From Micromonospora sp. 15K316 (lineage in GTDB: Bacteria > Actinomycetota > Actinomycetes > Mycobacteriales > Micromonosporaceae), in NCBI RefSeq assembly GCF_004348525.1, contig NZ_SMKG01000004.1, positions 1 to 64,000 of the forward strand: DNA of 64,000 bases. Reading direction: 5' to 3'. Below, in pieces: positions 17,580 to 29,319 of the stretch. The position numbers and the translations under genes were made by a program. The first letter of the stretch is position 1. Each line of letters starts with the position of its first letter. Below the pieces are notes generated by a model. That model was given only the letters and a program-made list of their open reading frames with translations. It had not been told where the DNA came from and searched no databases.

Positions 17580-18551
17580 TCAGCCGATGTAGCCGTTCTC
17601 CGTCAGCCAGGTCTTGGCGACGTCCGCCGGATCCTCACCGTCCACGTCGACCTTCGCGTTGAGCCCGACCATCGTGGCGTCGTCGAGCGCCGCCGCGATC
17701 GGAGCGAAGATCTCCTTGATCTCGGGGTGCTCGGCGAGCACCTCGGTCCGGACGTTCACGGAACCGTTGAAGGGCGGGAAGAACTGCTTGTCGTCGGTCA
17801 ACACGGTGAGACCGAGAGAACTCACCCGGCCGTCCGTGGAGGTGATCGAGCCGAAGGCGCAGTCGCCCTTGTCGACCTGGTTGTAGACGAGGGCGTCCTG
17901 CACGTTCGAGACGTTGGCCGGCGCGACCTTGAAGCCGTAGGCCTTCTCGAGCCCAGGCAGACCGTCGGGCCGGGTGGAGAACTCTCCGCCGACGCAGAAG
18001 GTCGCATCCGCCGGTTTGCGCGCGATCAACGCGGCGAGGTCGGAGATCGAGGCGACGCCGAGCCGCTCGGCAGTCTCGCTGCTCGCCGCGATCGCGTAGG
18101 TGTCGTTGAATGGGGCCGGCTCGAGCCAGACGACACCGTTGGCGGCGTCGGCGTCGCGGACAGCTTCGAACTGCGCCTTGGCCCCGGGGATGCCCTTCTC
18201 CTTCTGCAGGTAGGTGACCCAGCCCGTGCCGAGATACTCCCAGTACAGGTCGATCTCGCCGGAGGTGAGCGCGTCGCGGACGGTCGTACTGCCCTGCAAC
18301 CCGATCTGGTCCTTCACCTCAGCACCAGCGGCGGTGAGCGCGAGCTTGGTCAGGTTCCCGAGGATGAGTTGCTCGGTGAATTCCTTGGAACCGACAGTGA
18401 CCGTCGCGCCGGCGAGGTCGAACTTCTCGCCGATGCTTCCGCTACCCGCGACATCGTCGTTGCCGTCGCTGCTGCACGAGGCGACGAGCATCACCAGCGC
18501 GAGTGCGCCGGCGAGCACCGGCCACCGTCCTCGTTTCTTCGTGTTGCTCAT
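17580..18551 (-). CDS. Osmoprotectant ABC transporter substrate-binding lipoprotein
   Basis: The 323-residue protein has a lipoprotein signal (VMLVASC, Cys 26) and an OpuAC/ProX-type binding domain: TVTVGSKEFTEQLILGNL at the start of the mature lobe, then IDLYWEYLGTGWV. This is the QAT family that captures glycine betaine, choline, carnitine or similar quaternary amines. It is the last gene of a four-gene minus-strand operon, 46 bases after the adjacent permease gene. An ideal Shine-Dalgarno (AAAGGAGG) precedes ATG 18551. The exact ligand is not readable; the aromatic-cage residues would need alignment. Confidence 0.93.
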   Translation of the reverse strand: MSNTKKRGRWPVLAGALALVMLVASCSSDGNDDVAGSGSIGEKFDLAGATVTVGSKEFTEQLILGNLTKLALTAAGAEVKDQIGLQGSTTVRDALTSGEIDLYWEYLGTGWVTYLQKEKGIPGAKAQFEAVRDADAANGVVWLEPAPFNDTYAIAASSETAERLGVASISDLAALIARKPADATFCVGGEFSTRPDGLPGLEKAYGFKVAPANVSNVQDALVYNQVDKGDCAFGSITSTDGRVSSLGLTVLTDDKQFFPPFNGSVNVRTEVLAEHPEIKEIFAPIAAALDDATMVGLNAKVDVDGEDPADVAKTWLTENGYIG

Positions 18552-18597
18552 GTTTCCTCCTTTGATACCCAACGACATCGGACGAAGCCGCGGTGGG

Positions 18598-19398
18598 TCA
18601 AAGCCCCTTCGGGCGCAGAGCGTCCTCGACGATGCCGGCCACCCAGTCAAGGAGCAGCGCCAGAACGGCGGTGAGGACGCTTCCGGTGATGAGAACGGGC
18701 ATCCGGTCGAAACGGATCCCCTGGTCGATCAGGAAGCCGAGACCTCCGGCACCGACGAAGGTCGCCAGGGTGCCGGTGCCGACGTTGATGATGAGTGCCG
18801 TACGGATGCCGGCGAGCAGAACCGGCACGCTCAGCGGTAGCTCGACGCGGCGAAGCACCTGCCAGCCACTCAGTCCCATCCCCCGACTCGCCTCGACCAG
18901 CATGCGATCGACCTGGTTGAGACCGACGATGGTGTTACGGAGGACCGGCAGCGCGGCGTAGATGACCAGCGCGTAGACAGCCTGGTCGAAGCCGATGCCG
19001 ACGGTGATCGCCATCAACACCAGAACCCCGATCGACGGCGTCGCCTGACCGATGTTGGCGACGGCGAGCACTACCGGGGAGAACCTGCGGACCGCCGGCC
19101 GGGTCAGCACCACCCCCAACGGCACCGCCAGAAGGACGACGATCAGCGTCGAGACGAAGGTGAGCTCCACATGTTCGACCAGCTTCTCGCGAATCGTCTC
19201 GGCGTTGAGGCTCGCCTGGGAGATCCGATCGAGATCCTGGTTGCGCACGTAGAAGTAGAGCGCCACGCAGACGGCGGCGATCAGCGCCGGAGTGCCCAAC
19301 CGACGCCAGAACCGCGGCGGTCCGCCAAGCTCGGTGAGGAGGTCGTCGGCGTCGGGCGCGGCACCGCGGGTCCTGCCCCCGAGTGCTGGGATGGCCAT
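18598..19398 (-). CDS. Osmoprotectant ABC transporter permease
   Basis: The 266-residue inner-membrane permease is of the BPD type, with six hydrophobic spans. The cytoplasmic coupling loop EASRGMGLSGWQVLRRVELP contacts the ATPase. An unusually long N-terminal arm (about 35 residues, hydrophilic) precedes the first span. ATG 19398 directly abuts the stop codon of the ATPase gene (TAG then ATG), indicating coupled translation. With the smaller permease 20595-21257 it would form the heterodimeric channel, as in OpuC/OsmU systems. Confidence 0.93.
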   Translation of the reverse strand: MAIPALGGRTRGAAPDADDLLTELGGPPRFWRRLGTPALIAAVCVALYFYVRNQDLDRISQASLNAETIREKLVEHVELTFVSTLIVVLLAVPLGVVLTRPAVRRFSPVVLAVANIGQATPSIGVLVLMAITVGIGFDQAVYALVIYAALPVLRNTIVGLNQVDRMLVEASRGMGLSGWQVLRRVELPLSVPVLLAGIRTALIINVGTGTLATFVGAGGLGFLIDQGIRFDRMPVLITGSVLTAVLALLLDWVAGIVEDALRPKGL

Positions 19399-20595
19399 CT
19401 AACCAGCCTCCGTCGGCCGGCCTGCCGCGTCCCGGTCCCGGGCCTGGACGCTCCCCCGCATCTCGTCGATGGCCCGCATCACTGTGCGCATGTCGACGAC
19501 GCCCTGGTACCGCCGCTGGTCATCGACGACGATGGCGCATCCGACCCGCGAGGTGACCATCTCGTTCAGTGCGTCGTGCAGCGTGGCGTGCGGCTCCACA
19601 GTGGCCGCCGCGGGAAGTCCTACCCGGTCGAGGGATTCGTCCGAACGGACGAGGTCGTGGCCGGTGATCCAGCGAACCGGCCGCTGGTTCTCGTCGAGCA
19701 GCAGCAGCGACCCGTGATCACTGCCGGTGAGCGCCTGGCGCAGGTGTGCCCGATCGTCGTCGAGCCGGCCGACCGCCCACTGGTTCAGCTCCACGTCCCG
19801 GACACGGCTCAGACTCAGGCGCTTGAGCGAGGCGCCCGAGCCGATGAAATCCGCGACGAAGTCGTCGGCCGGAGCCGTCAAGATCGCCTCTGGAGTGTCG
19901 TACTGTGCGATCTTCGACCCCTTCGTGAGGATCGCGATCCGGTCGCCGAGCTTGATCGCCTCGTCGATGTCGTGCGTCACGAAGACGATGGTCTTCCGAA
20001 GGTCGTTCTGGAGGCGGAGGAACTCGTTCTGGAGGCGCTCGCGTGTGATCGGGTCGATGGCGCCGAACGGCTCGTCCATCAGCAGCACCGGGGGATCGGC
20101 GCTCATCGCCCGGGCGACACCGACCCGTTGGCGCTGGCCGCCTGACAGCTCCTTCGGATACCGCGTGCGGTAGGCCGTAGGTTCCATACCCACCAGGTCC
20201 AGCAGTTCGTCGACGCGCTGGGAGATCCGGTCCCGGCTCCACCCGAGCAGCCTGGGCACCATGCCGATGTTCTCGGCAATCGTCATGTGCGGGAACAGGC
20301 CGATCTGTTGGATGACGTAGCCGATCCGGCGGCGTAGCTGATCGGCGTTGACGTCGGTCACGTCCTCGCCGTCGATGAAGATGCGTCCGGAGGTCGGCTC
20401 GATGATCCGGTTGATCATCTTCAGGCTGGTGGTCTTGCCACAGCCGGAGGGTCCCACCAGAACCACGATCTCGCCGGCTGGTATGTCCATGGTGAGGTTG
20501 TCCACGGCCGGTTCGGCCTGACCCGGATAGCGTTTGACCAACGACTCGAGGCGGATGGGTGCTGCCGCGGCGGTCCCTTGTTCATGCTCAGTCAT
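19399..20595 (-). CDS. Osmoprotectant ABC transporter ATP-binding protein with CBS domains
   Basis: This 398-residue ABC ATPase has Walker A GPSGCGKTTS, Q-loop IQQIGLFPHMT, signature LSGGQRQRVGVARAM, Walker B PVLLMDEPFGAID and switch VTHDIDEA. It continues into a C-terminal pair of CBS motifs (about 265-375), the ionic-strength or nucleotide-sensing module of OpuA/OpuC-type importers. ATG 20595 overlaps the stop of the preceding permease (TGATG); a GTG one codon earlier is possible. Gene order permease-ATPase-permease-binding protein is typical for this family. Confidence 0.95.
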   Translation of the reverse strand: MTEHEQGTAAAAPIRLESLVKRYPGQAEPAVDNLTMDIPAGEIVVLVGPSGCGKTTSLKMINRIIEPTSGRIFIDGEDVTDVNADQLRRRIGYVIQQIGLFPHMTIAENIGMVPRLLGWSRDRISQRVDELLDLVGMEPTAYRTRYPKELSGGQRQRVGVARAMSADPPVLLMDEPFGAIDPITRERLQNEFLRLQNDLRKTIVFVTHDIDEAIKLGDRIAILTKGSKIAQYDTPEAILTAPADDFVADFIGSGASLKRLSLSRVRDVELNQWAVGRLDDDRAHLRQALTGSDHGSLLLLDENQRPVRWITGHDLVRSDESLDRVGLPAAATVEPHATLHDALNEMVTSRVGCAIVVDDQRRYQGVVDMRTVMRAIDEMRGSVQARDRDAAGRPTEAG

Positions 20596-21257
20596 CACAA
20601 CCCCTTCGATGTCGTCAACCTGGAGACCACGGCGAGGACCCCGTCCAGCAGCAGCGCCAGCGTCGCGACGAAGAGGGTTCCGCTGAAGGCAAGGTTGAAT
20701 CCGCGCTGGGTGCCGATCGCCGAGAGTCCCTGGAAGATCGGACCACCGAGGCCGGGCCCGTTGACGATGGCCGCGATGGCGGCGATCCCGACGATCATCA
20801 GTGTGGAAACGCGTATGCCGGCCATGATGACCGGCCAGGCGAGTGGTAGCTCGACGCGGAGCAGCCGCTGGCGGCGGGAGAGTCCCATGCCCTGTGCCGA
20901 TTCGACAACAGCTGGATCGACCGAACGCAGGCCGGTGATCGTGTTGCGCGCGATGGGAAGCAGTGCGTACAGCACCAACGCGACGACTGTGGGCACGGCC
21001 CCGAGGCCAAAGATCGGTATGAACAGTCCAAACAGGGCGAACGACGGAATGGTCAGGAAGGTGCCGGTCACCGTGAGTACGGTTCTGGCTCCGCTCCGAT
21101 TTCGATAAGTTGCCAGGCCCAACCCGAGTGCGATCACAGTCGCCAGCACTATCGTGACGAACACCACAAGCAAATGCTCGAAGCTCAGCTCGAGCAGGTC
21201 AGACCACTCTCGTTCCAGATATGCGGGCACGCCGGAGATGTAGTCGAGGAAGGTCAT
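20595..21257 (-). CDS. Osmoprotectant ABC transporter permease, first gene of operon
   Basis: The 220-residue permease has about six spans and the BPD coupling loop ESAQGMGLSRRQRLLRVELP, nearly the same as in its partner encoded downstream. It is the promoter-proximal gene of the four-gene operon, whose genes overlap or abut except for the last. ATG 21257 has GAGG-like purines upstream (in the complement of 21258-21270). Two direct repeats upstream (21258-21267 and 21278-21287) may bind a regulator. Confidence 0.92.
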   Translation of the reverse strand: MTFLDYISGVPAYLEREWSDLLELSFEHLLVVFVTIVLATVIALGLGLATYRNRSGARTVLTVTGTFLTIPSFALFGLFIPIFGLGAVPTVVALVLYALLPIARNTITGLRSVDPAVVESAQGMGLSRRQRLLRVELPLAWPVIMAGIRVSTLMIVGIAAIAAIVNGPGLGGPIFQGLSAIGTQRGFNLAFSGTLFVATLALLLDGVLAVVSRLTTSKGL

Positions 21258-21287
21258 TGGCGAATCAGCTTAACGGATGGCGATTCA
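21258..21287. promoter_or_regulatory. Direct repeats TGGCGA(A/T)TCA before the osmoprotectant operon
   Basis: TGGCGAATCA (21258-21267) and TGGCGATTCA (21278-21287) differ at one base and are spaced by exactly 20 bases, two helical turns. They lie directly in front of the operon's first codon. Binding by a regulator is inference. Confidence 0.4.
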
Positions 21288-21662
21288 CGTTTGAACAGGG
21301 GGCCCCGGCCCGGCCCGGCGGCTCATCACGTGACCGGTCTACCCGGGTTGACGACGGCGGCGGGTGCCTGGAGTGAATACACCAGTTGCCGTCGCGGCTC
21401 CGGCGTGGTGAGTACCTCGTGCTCAGCAGGCGAGGGTCGCCATTGGACCTCGTGTCTCGCGCCGGCAGTAGCCTCAATTCACGCATTCGGATGAGTCAGA
21501 GCGAGCGGTCGAACACCCCGTGCTGTTGAGGAAATCGGACATCCAATAGCAGGCGATCGCTCCAGCGCATTCGGCAATCGACATCAGTCGACAGCGGCCA
21601 TGGTCATACCAGAAACCCCTTCGGGTGCGCCGCCGAAAGGGGTGCGGCCCGTACCTCACGGC
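21288..21662. other. Intergenic region between osmoprotectant operon and katG
   Basis: About 375 bases separate the operon's 5' end from the katG 3' end. A short imperfect hairpin (ACCCCTT to AAGGGGT, about 21615-21643) precedes the main katG terminator. I see no convincing gene; the operon promoter must lie toward 21300-21400. Confidence 0.5.
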
Positions 21663-21696
21663 GTCCGGGCCGGCCCCTCGTGAGGCCGGCCCGGAC
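21663..21696 (-). terminator. Hairpin terminator after katG
   Basis: The 13-bp perfect stem (GTCCGGGCCGGCC at 21663-21675 with 21684-21696) has an eight-base loop. It starts 12 bases after the katG stop codon. Confidence 0.8.
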
Positions 21697-21707
21697 TGTC
21701 AGAAGGT

Positions 21708-24350
<2,643 letters not shown>

Positions 24351-24520
24351 TCAGCAGTAATGCGCGGCGACCGCCGTGGCCCAGATCACTTCCGAGCGCC
24401 GCCCGCGCCGACGCCGGCGGCGCGAGGGCCCGCCCTCGCAGTGCCGGCCGGGGCCGGCAGAGAGTTCTTCCGGATCTTCGACGACCGGCATAGGGTGAGG
24501 TCCCGTCGAGAGGATCACGG

Positions 24521-26014
24521 ATGGACGCGGCGCAAGCCATCTCGTTGGCGGCGAACTGGATCCGCTCCCACGGCGTGGACTACCCCACCGACGGGCTGGT
24601 GGCGGATCGCTTCGAGGCGGGCTGGAGCGTGTACGCGCCGGTGACCGTCGACGAGAGTGATCCCATGGCGTTCCTGGACATGCCGGTGGGACGGTCGGTC
24701 TTCCTGGTGGGAGATTCCGGGCGCATCGAGGAGGTGTCCTCCTCGGTCCCTCCACAGCAGGCACAGGACCGGTTCACCACGCAGGAGATCGCGGACGCGC
24801 ACGCCGCCGGGTCGGACGAGGCACAGTTCATGGCCGAGTTCGAGCGCGCCTTCCAGCAGGCGGCGGCGGAACATCCACCGGCCGCCAGCAGCTTCACCGT
24901 CGTCGACGCCCCGTCCGATGAGGCCAGAACCGCCGCCGAGGCGTCCCGGCTGCTCGAACCGATCGCGCAACGGCTGGCCCAGCTCGGACCTCCTGGTTGG
25001 GAGCGACTCTCGGCCGAATTCGCGTTCACCGTCTCCGCCGAGGTCGCCCAGCTCTGGTTCTGGTCCGGGGACAGATCGATGCCGGCGCCCGTGCCGTTGA
25101 GCATCGGCGAACTGGTCCGCCACCAACGCAACGTCGCCGCACGGATGCCGGCCGGGCCGTGGTGGCGGCTGCTGCTGACCGTCACGAACCACGGCGTGAT
25201 GACCGTGGAGTACGACTACGGCGACCAGCCGTTCCCCGACGGCCAACTGTTGGCCGCCGAGCACTACCGCAACGACCTGGCCGTCCATCCCCGCTCGCAC
25301 GTACCGGTGTGGCTCGCCGGGTACGTCGCCGGGCCCGCCGCACAGGGACGCGACCCGCAGCGGGCGGCGGCCGCCGCAGCCGCCGACGCCGCCGTCGGAA
25401 GGACGGCCGTCCCGGTCGACGGTGTTCCCTCGCTGGCCGAGGTCTGGGCGCGGTGGGCCGCGCTCTCCGCCGTGTACGTCGGCGTCAGATCGGAGTGGGG
25501 GCCGCGGATCCTCCCCGGCCACGCCTGGTACGAGAGCGACAGGCGCAGCGGCTCGGTCCTCTTCGTACTCCCCGGTGAACGCGCGGTCCTCTCCGGCGGG
25601 AAGTGGGACTCCCCGCTGCTCGAAGCCGCCTACAACGGCGGCCGGCCGCTGCCCGACCTCTACTCCGGGGCACCCGCCTGGGTCACGGACAGCGTCCTCA
25701 ACACCCGTAACCGCAACGGCCTGTTGACGTTCTGCCTCTGGTGGACCGACGGCCGCTGGCATCGGGGAGCCACCGACACGTCCGGGGAACTCGACGTTCC
25801 CCTGCCCCCGATCCGGACCCCGGGCGAGACGGTACGCGCGATGACCAGCCTGACCGGCCCCGGCACCGATCCCGCCTGCGCGGCTCTGCTGACCGCGATC
25901 GGGGACCGGAAGGCCAGCGCGCACCACGTGGCGGCGCTCTTCGCCCGCGTGCCCGGGGCCGACGTCGGCGCCGCCGTCAACCAGCTCAGCCTCGCCGGAC
26001 TGCTGACCGCCTGA
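24521..26014 (+). CDS. Multidomain immunity-like protein (Imm35/YrhB-like plus YezG-like)
   Basis: This cytoplasmic 497-residue protein has no signal peptide or membrane span. Residues 1-75 (SLAANWIRSHGVD to the GW-x-VYAPV and VGRSVFLVGDSG strands) resemble the YrhB/Imm35 fold. Residues about 150-270 (PWWRLLLTVTNHGVMTVEYD, then HYRNDLAVHPRSHVPVWLA) resemble YezG-type immunity proteins. A third part (about 300-430) repeats a YrhB-like pattern (VLFVLPGERAVLSGG). Proteins with this mosaic usually accompany polymorphic toxins, but none is adjacent. ATG 24521 has GAGAGGA upstream. Domain naming is by pattern memory and should be read as tentative. Confidence 0.7.
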   Translation: MDAAQAISLAANWIRSHGVDYPTDGLVADRFEAGWSVYAPVTVDESDPMAFLDMPVGRSVFLVGDSGRIEEVSSSVPPQQAQDRFTTQEIADAHAAGSDEAQFMAEFERAFQQAAAEHPPAASSFTVVDAPSDEARTAAEASRLLEPIAQRLAQLGPPGWERLSAEFAFTVSAEVAQLWFWSGDRSMPAPVPLSIGELVRHQRNVAARMPAGPWWRLLLTVTNHGVMTVEYDYGDQPFPDGQLLAAEHYRNDLAVHPRSHVPVWLAGYVAGPAAQGRDPQRAAAAAAADAAVGRTAVPVDGVPSLAEVWARWAALSAVYVGVRSEWGPRILPGHAWYESDRRSGSVLFVLPGERAVLSGGKWDSPLLEAAYNGGRPLPDLYSGAPAWVTDSVLNTRNRNGLLTFCLWWTDGRWHRGATDTSGELDVPLPPIRTPGETVRAMTSLTGPGTDPACAALLTAIGDRKASAHHVAALFARVPGADVGAAVNQLSLAGLLTA

Positions 26015-26044
26015 GCGCCACCCACCACCCGCGACCCGCCGCCC

Positions 26045-26120
26045 GGACGGTTCGGCGCCCGACGGTTCGACGCCGGGCGGCCCGACGATTCGACGCCGCG
26101 CGCCCGGACGGTTCGGGATC
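26045..26120. repeat. Degenerate tandem repeats around GACGGTTCG
   Basis: Four imperfect copies of a unit like GACGGTTCGACGCCGGGCG begin near 26046, 26061, 26084 and 26108, between the immunity-like gene and the Rpf gene. Units vary from about 15 to 24 bases. The repeat is non-coding in my reading. Confidence 0.5.
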
Positions 26121-26169
26121 GGCCGGGCGGCCGGTGCGCGGGCGGCGGTGACGGAGCGACGAAGGTCGC

Positions 26170-26198
26170 CGGGACCGGTCTGGCACGAACCGGTCCCG
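26170..26198 (-). terminator. Hairpin after the Rpf-like gene
   Basis: The 10-bp perfect stem CGGGACCGGT (26170-26179) pairs with 26189-26198 across a nine-base loop, 75 bases after the minus-strand stop. It could serve both convergent genes. Confidence 0.55.
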
Positions 26199-26272
26199 AC
26201 CACCTCGCACCGGCGCGCGGCCGGCGACCCGGATCCGTGGATCAGGAGTCCGGTGGAGTGCCCCGGCCGCGC

Positions 26273-27085
<813 letters not shown>

Positions 27086-27146
27086 GTGTTCGCGTCGGCG
27101 AACTCGACCGACGCTATGCAGCATTCGCGACGATTGCCCACTTCCT

Positions 27147-27160
27147 GTGACGTTCTTCAC
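27147..27160. promoter_or_regulatory. CRP-like site GTGA-N6-TCAC upstream of rpf
   Basis: GTGACGTTCTTCAC is an exact match to the CRP/FNR half-site pattern GTGA-N6-TCAC. It lies about 60 bases before the riboswitch, where the rpf promoter should be, and 247 bases before the divergent methyltransferase. Cyclic-AMP receptor protein control of rpf genes is known in mycobacteria and streptomycetes. One such match by chance in 64 kb would not be surprising, so position is the main support. Confidence 0.5.
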
Positions 27161-27406
27161 CGGGCCACGCGCGGCGGTCCGCGTTCGACTTGCGCGCCTC
27201 GCCGGATCGTGCGGCGGCGACGAACCGACGCTCCTTTCGCCGGGACCGAACCGTCCGACAGGGAGGATGGTCACGATCTGCGGACGCAACGACTACCGCG
27301 GGCGACCGCCGGTCGCGCCCGCCGTGAGAGTCGGATCGGCGGCGGCCGACCAGCTCCCGACAACCCCGACAAGGGCAAGCACACATGCCCATGCTCTGAT
27401 GTCTTC

Positions 27407-28423
27407 ATGATCAGTCCAACTCCCCTGATGAGTCTCGTCGCCGGCGTCTGGGGCTTCAAGACCCTTGCCGTCGGCGTCGAACTCGGCCTGTTCACCCGAC
27501 TCGCGAACGGGCGCACCATCACCGTCGGCGAGGCAGCCACCGAGTTCGATCTGGCCGAGCGCCCGACGGACATGCTGCTGGCGGCCAGCGCTTCGCTCGG
27601 CCTGCTGGAGCGGGTCGGCACGGGCTACCGCAACTCCGAACTCGCCGAGCAGTTTCTGGTCGAGGGGCGCCCGTACTACTTCGGCGGCCAGATCCGCTAC
27701 TCCGACCTGCGCACGTACCTGCCGTGGCACCGGATCTCGGAGGCGCTGCGCACGGACCGGCCGCTGACCTGGGACCCGCAGAGCCAGCAGTCGATGTTCG
27801 ACACCAGCGACCCGGAAATGATCAGCCAGTTCTGGGACGCGATGTACTCCACGTCCAGCTTCACCGCCCGGGCCCTGGCCGGCGCGTACGACTTCGGCAC
27901 GCACCGGGCGCTGCTCGACGTCGGCGGCGGGGCGGCGGCGTTCCCGATCGAGCTGTGCCGGCGCCTGCCGGAGCTGCGGGCGACCGTGCTCGATCTGCCG
28001 CACGTCTGCGTGCGGGCCGAGGAGCGGATTGCGGCCGCCGACCTGACCGGCCGGATCGGCACCGTCGCCGGTGACTTCCTCACCGACCCCGCACTGCCGC
28101 AGGGATACGACGTCATCCTGCTGAGCATGATCCTGCATGACTGGGACGAGCCCACGAACCGGGCGCTGCTGGCGAAGTGCCACGCCGCGCTGCCACCCGG
28201 CGGGACTGTCGTCATCTGCGAGCTGCTGCTCAATGACGAGCGCACCGGCCCACCGGAGGCGGCGCTGATGGGCATGAACATGGTGGTCGAGACGGAAGGC
28301 GGCCGGAACTACTCCCGCGCCGAGTACGCGACCTGGCTCGCCGACGCCGACTTCGTCGACATCCGTACGGTGCTGTTCGACGCCCCGGGCGCCAACGGCG
28401 CGGTGGTGGCCCGCCGGGCCTGA
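27407..28423 (+). CDS. SAM-dependent O-methyltransferase (plant-caffeate/TcmN-like)
   Basis: The 338-residue protein has a winged-helix dimerisation domain (about 1-90: TLAVGVELGLFTRL). The Rossmann SAM domain has LLDVGGGAAAFPIELC (motif I), TVLDLPHVC, a GDFL segment and YDVILLSMILHDWDE, with the catalytic-type histidine in LHDWDE. This family O-methylates aromatic or polyketide hydroxyls. I chose ATG 27407, whose upstream sequence lacks a clear Shine-Dalgarno, so it may be leaderless; ATG 27428 is an alternative. No biosynthetic genes are adjacent, so the acceptor is unknown. The long 5' spacer is shared with the rpf leader. Confidence 0.88.
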   Translation: MISPTPLMSLVAGVWGFKTLAVGVELGLFTRLANGRTITVGEAATEFDLAERPTDMLLAASASLGLLERVGTGYRNSELAEQFLVEGRPYYFGGQIRYSDLRTYLPWHRISEALRTDRPLTWDPQSQQSMFDTSDPEMISQFWDAMYSTSSFTARALAGAYDFGTHRALLDVGGGAAAFPIELCRRLPELRATVLDLPHVCVRAEERIAAADLTGRIGTVAGDFLTDPALPQGYDVILLSMILHDWDEPTNRALLAKCHAALPPGGTVVICELLLNDERTGPPEAALMGMNMVVETEGGRNYSRAEYATWLADADFVDIRTVLFDAPGANGAVVARRA

Positions 28424-28439
28424 CCACCGGGCGAGGGTA

Positions 28440-28473
28440 CGGCGGCCGGGGCGATCGGTGCGCCCGGCCGCCG
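28440..28473 (+). terminator. Hairpin after the methyltransferase gene
   Basis: The 11-bp perfect stem CGGCGGCCGGG (28440-28450) pairs with 28463-28473 over a 12-base loop, 16 bases past the stop codon. Confidence 0.7.
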
Positions 28474-28739
28474 CGGGGCCCACGCGTCGCGACCGGGCAG
28501 CCGCAGAGACGATGACCGTACGGCGTCGAGACATTGCGGACGGTGATCCGCGAGGGCTATGGGGGCGTACGTCCCGTGATGACTGCGACACGTGGACGGG
28601 CGGGGCTGGGGCGGAGCGGGCCACGTCGGCAACAATCCGGAGCGGAGACCCCGGCAGCTCAGCCGCCTAGCCACCGGGGTTTACCGGGGGGAGGCAGTGG
28701 TGAAGGTAGGGCGGCACACGAACCCGAGGGGGGACAGCC
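28474..28739. other. Intergenic region before the small cysteine protein
   Basis: About 265 bases follow the terminator with no gene I can support. It must hold the promoter of the 100-residue protein. A G-rich stretch (28688-28735) leads into its ribosome-binding site. Confidence 0.5.
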
Positions 28740-29042
28740 ATGTCCGAAACAAGTCGTAGCGAGGCCGTCACAGAGCGCCCGGACGAGGTGACCGACCCGC
28801 TTCTGTGGAAGCTCGCGCTCGAGGTGGCCGACGCGCACGAGCCCGACGGGGAGGGCGGCTGCCGCAACCTGCTGTGCGCCGGTGAGCCGTGGCCGTGCAC
28901 GGCGTGGAACAACGCCCAGCGGGCGCTGCGCGCGGCGCAGGGCGGCCCGGCCACTGACCCCGTGGTCACTGTTGAGTACGACTCCCCCGCCGACTGGCCC
29001 GCCGTTCCGATGGTGCCGGCGGCCCGCCGCACGGCGGCGTGA
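28740..29042 (+). CDS. Small conserved-looking cysteine/tryptophan protein
   Basis: The 100-residue soluble protein has a compact core GGCRNLLCAGEPWPCTAWNN, with three cysteines (C-x4-C-x6-C), and an AQRALRAAQ helix between acidic N-terminal and disordered C-terminal segments. GAGGGGGGAC stands just before the ATG. I recall similar short proteins across actinomycetes without assigned function. The cysteine spacing could bind a metal, but only three cysteines are present, so this is speculation. Confidence 0.7.
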   Translation: MSETSRSEAVTERPDEVTDPLLWKLALEVADAHEPDGEGGCRNLLCAGEPWPCTAWNNAQRALRAAQGGPATDPVVTVEYDSPADWPAVPMVPAARRTAA

Positions 29043-29319
29043 CGCGCAACCGCAGAACCCGGTAGCGCACGACCCGCGAGCGCACCGCGCGCCGGTGCGG
29101 CCACCCGCGCGGCTGACCGGTCGCCCGATCCGGGGACGGGCCTGCGTGAACGCCGCTGGTGGGCGCGGCCACGAGTGGACCGGTGCGGCAGGATCTGGGC
29201 GCCGCCGGCCACCGTGGCCCGCCCGGGCGCGACCACGGACCATGGACCCGGAGTCGGGGCGTCCGCGAAGGCCGCGAATATGGGATGCGGACGCCGGGCG
29301 AGGCCCCTACCGTGCGGCG

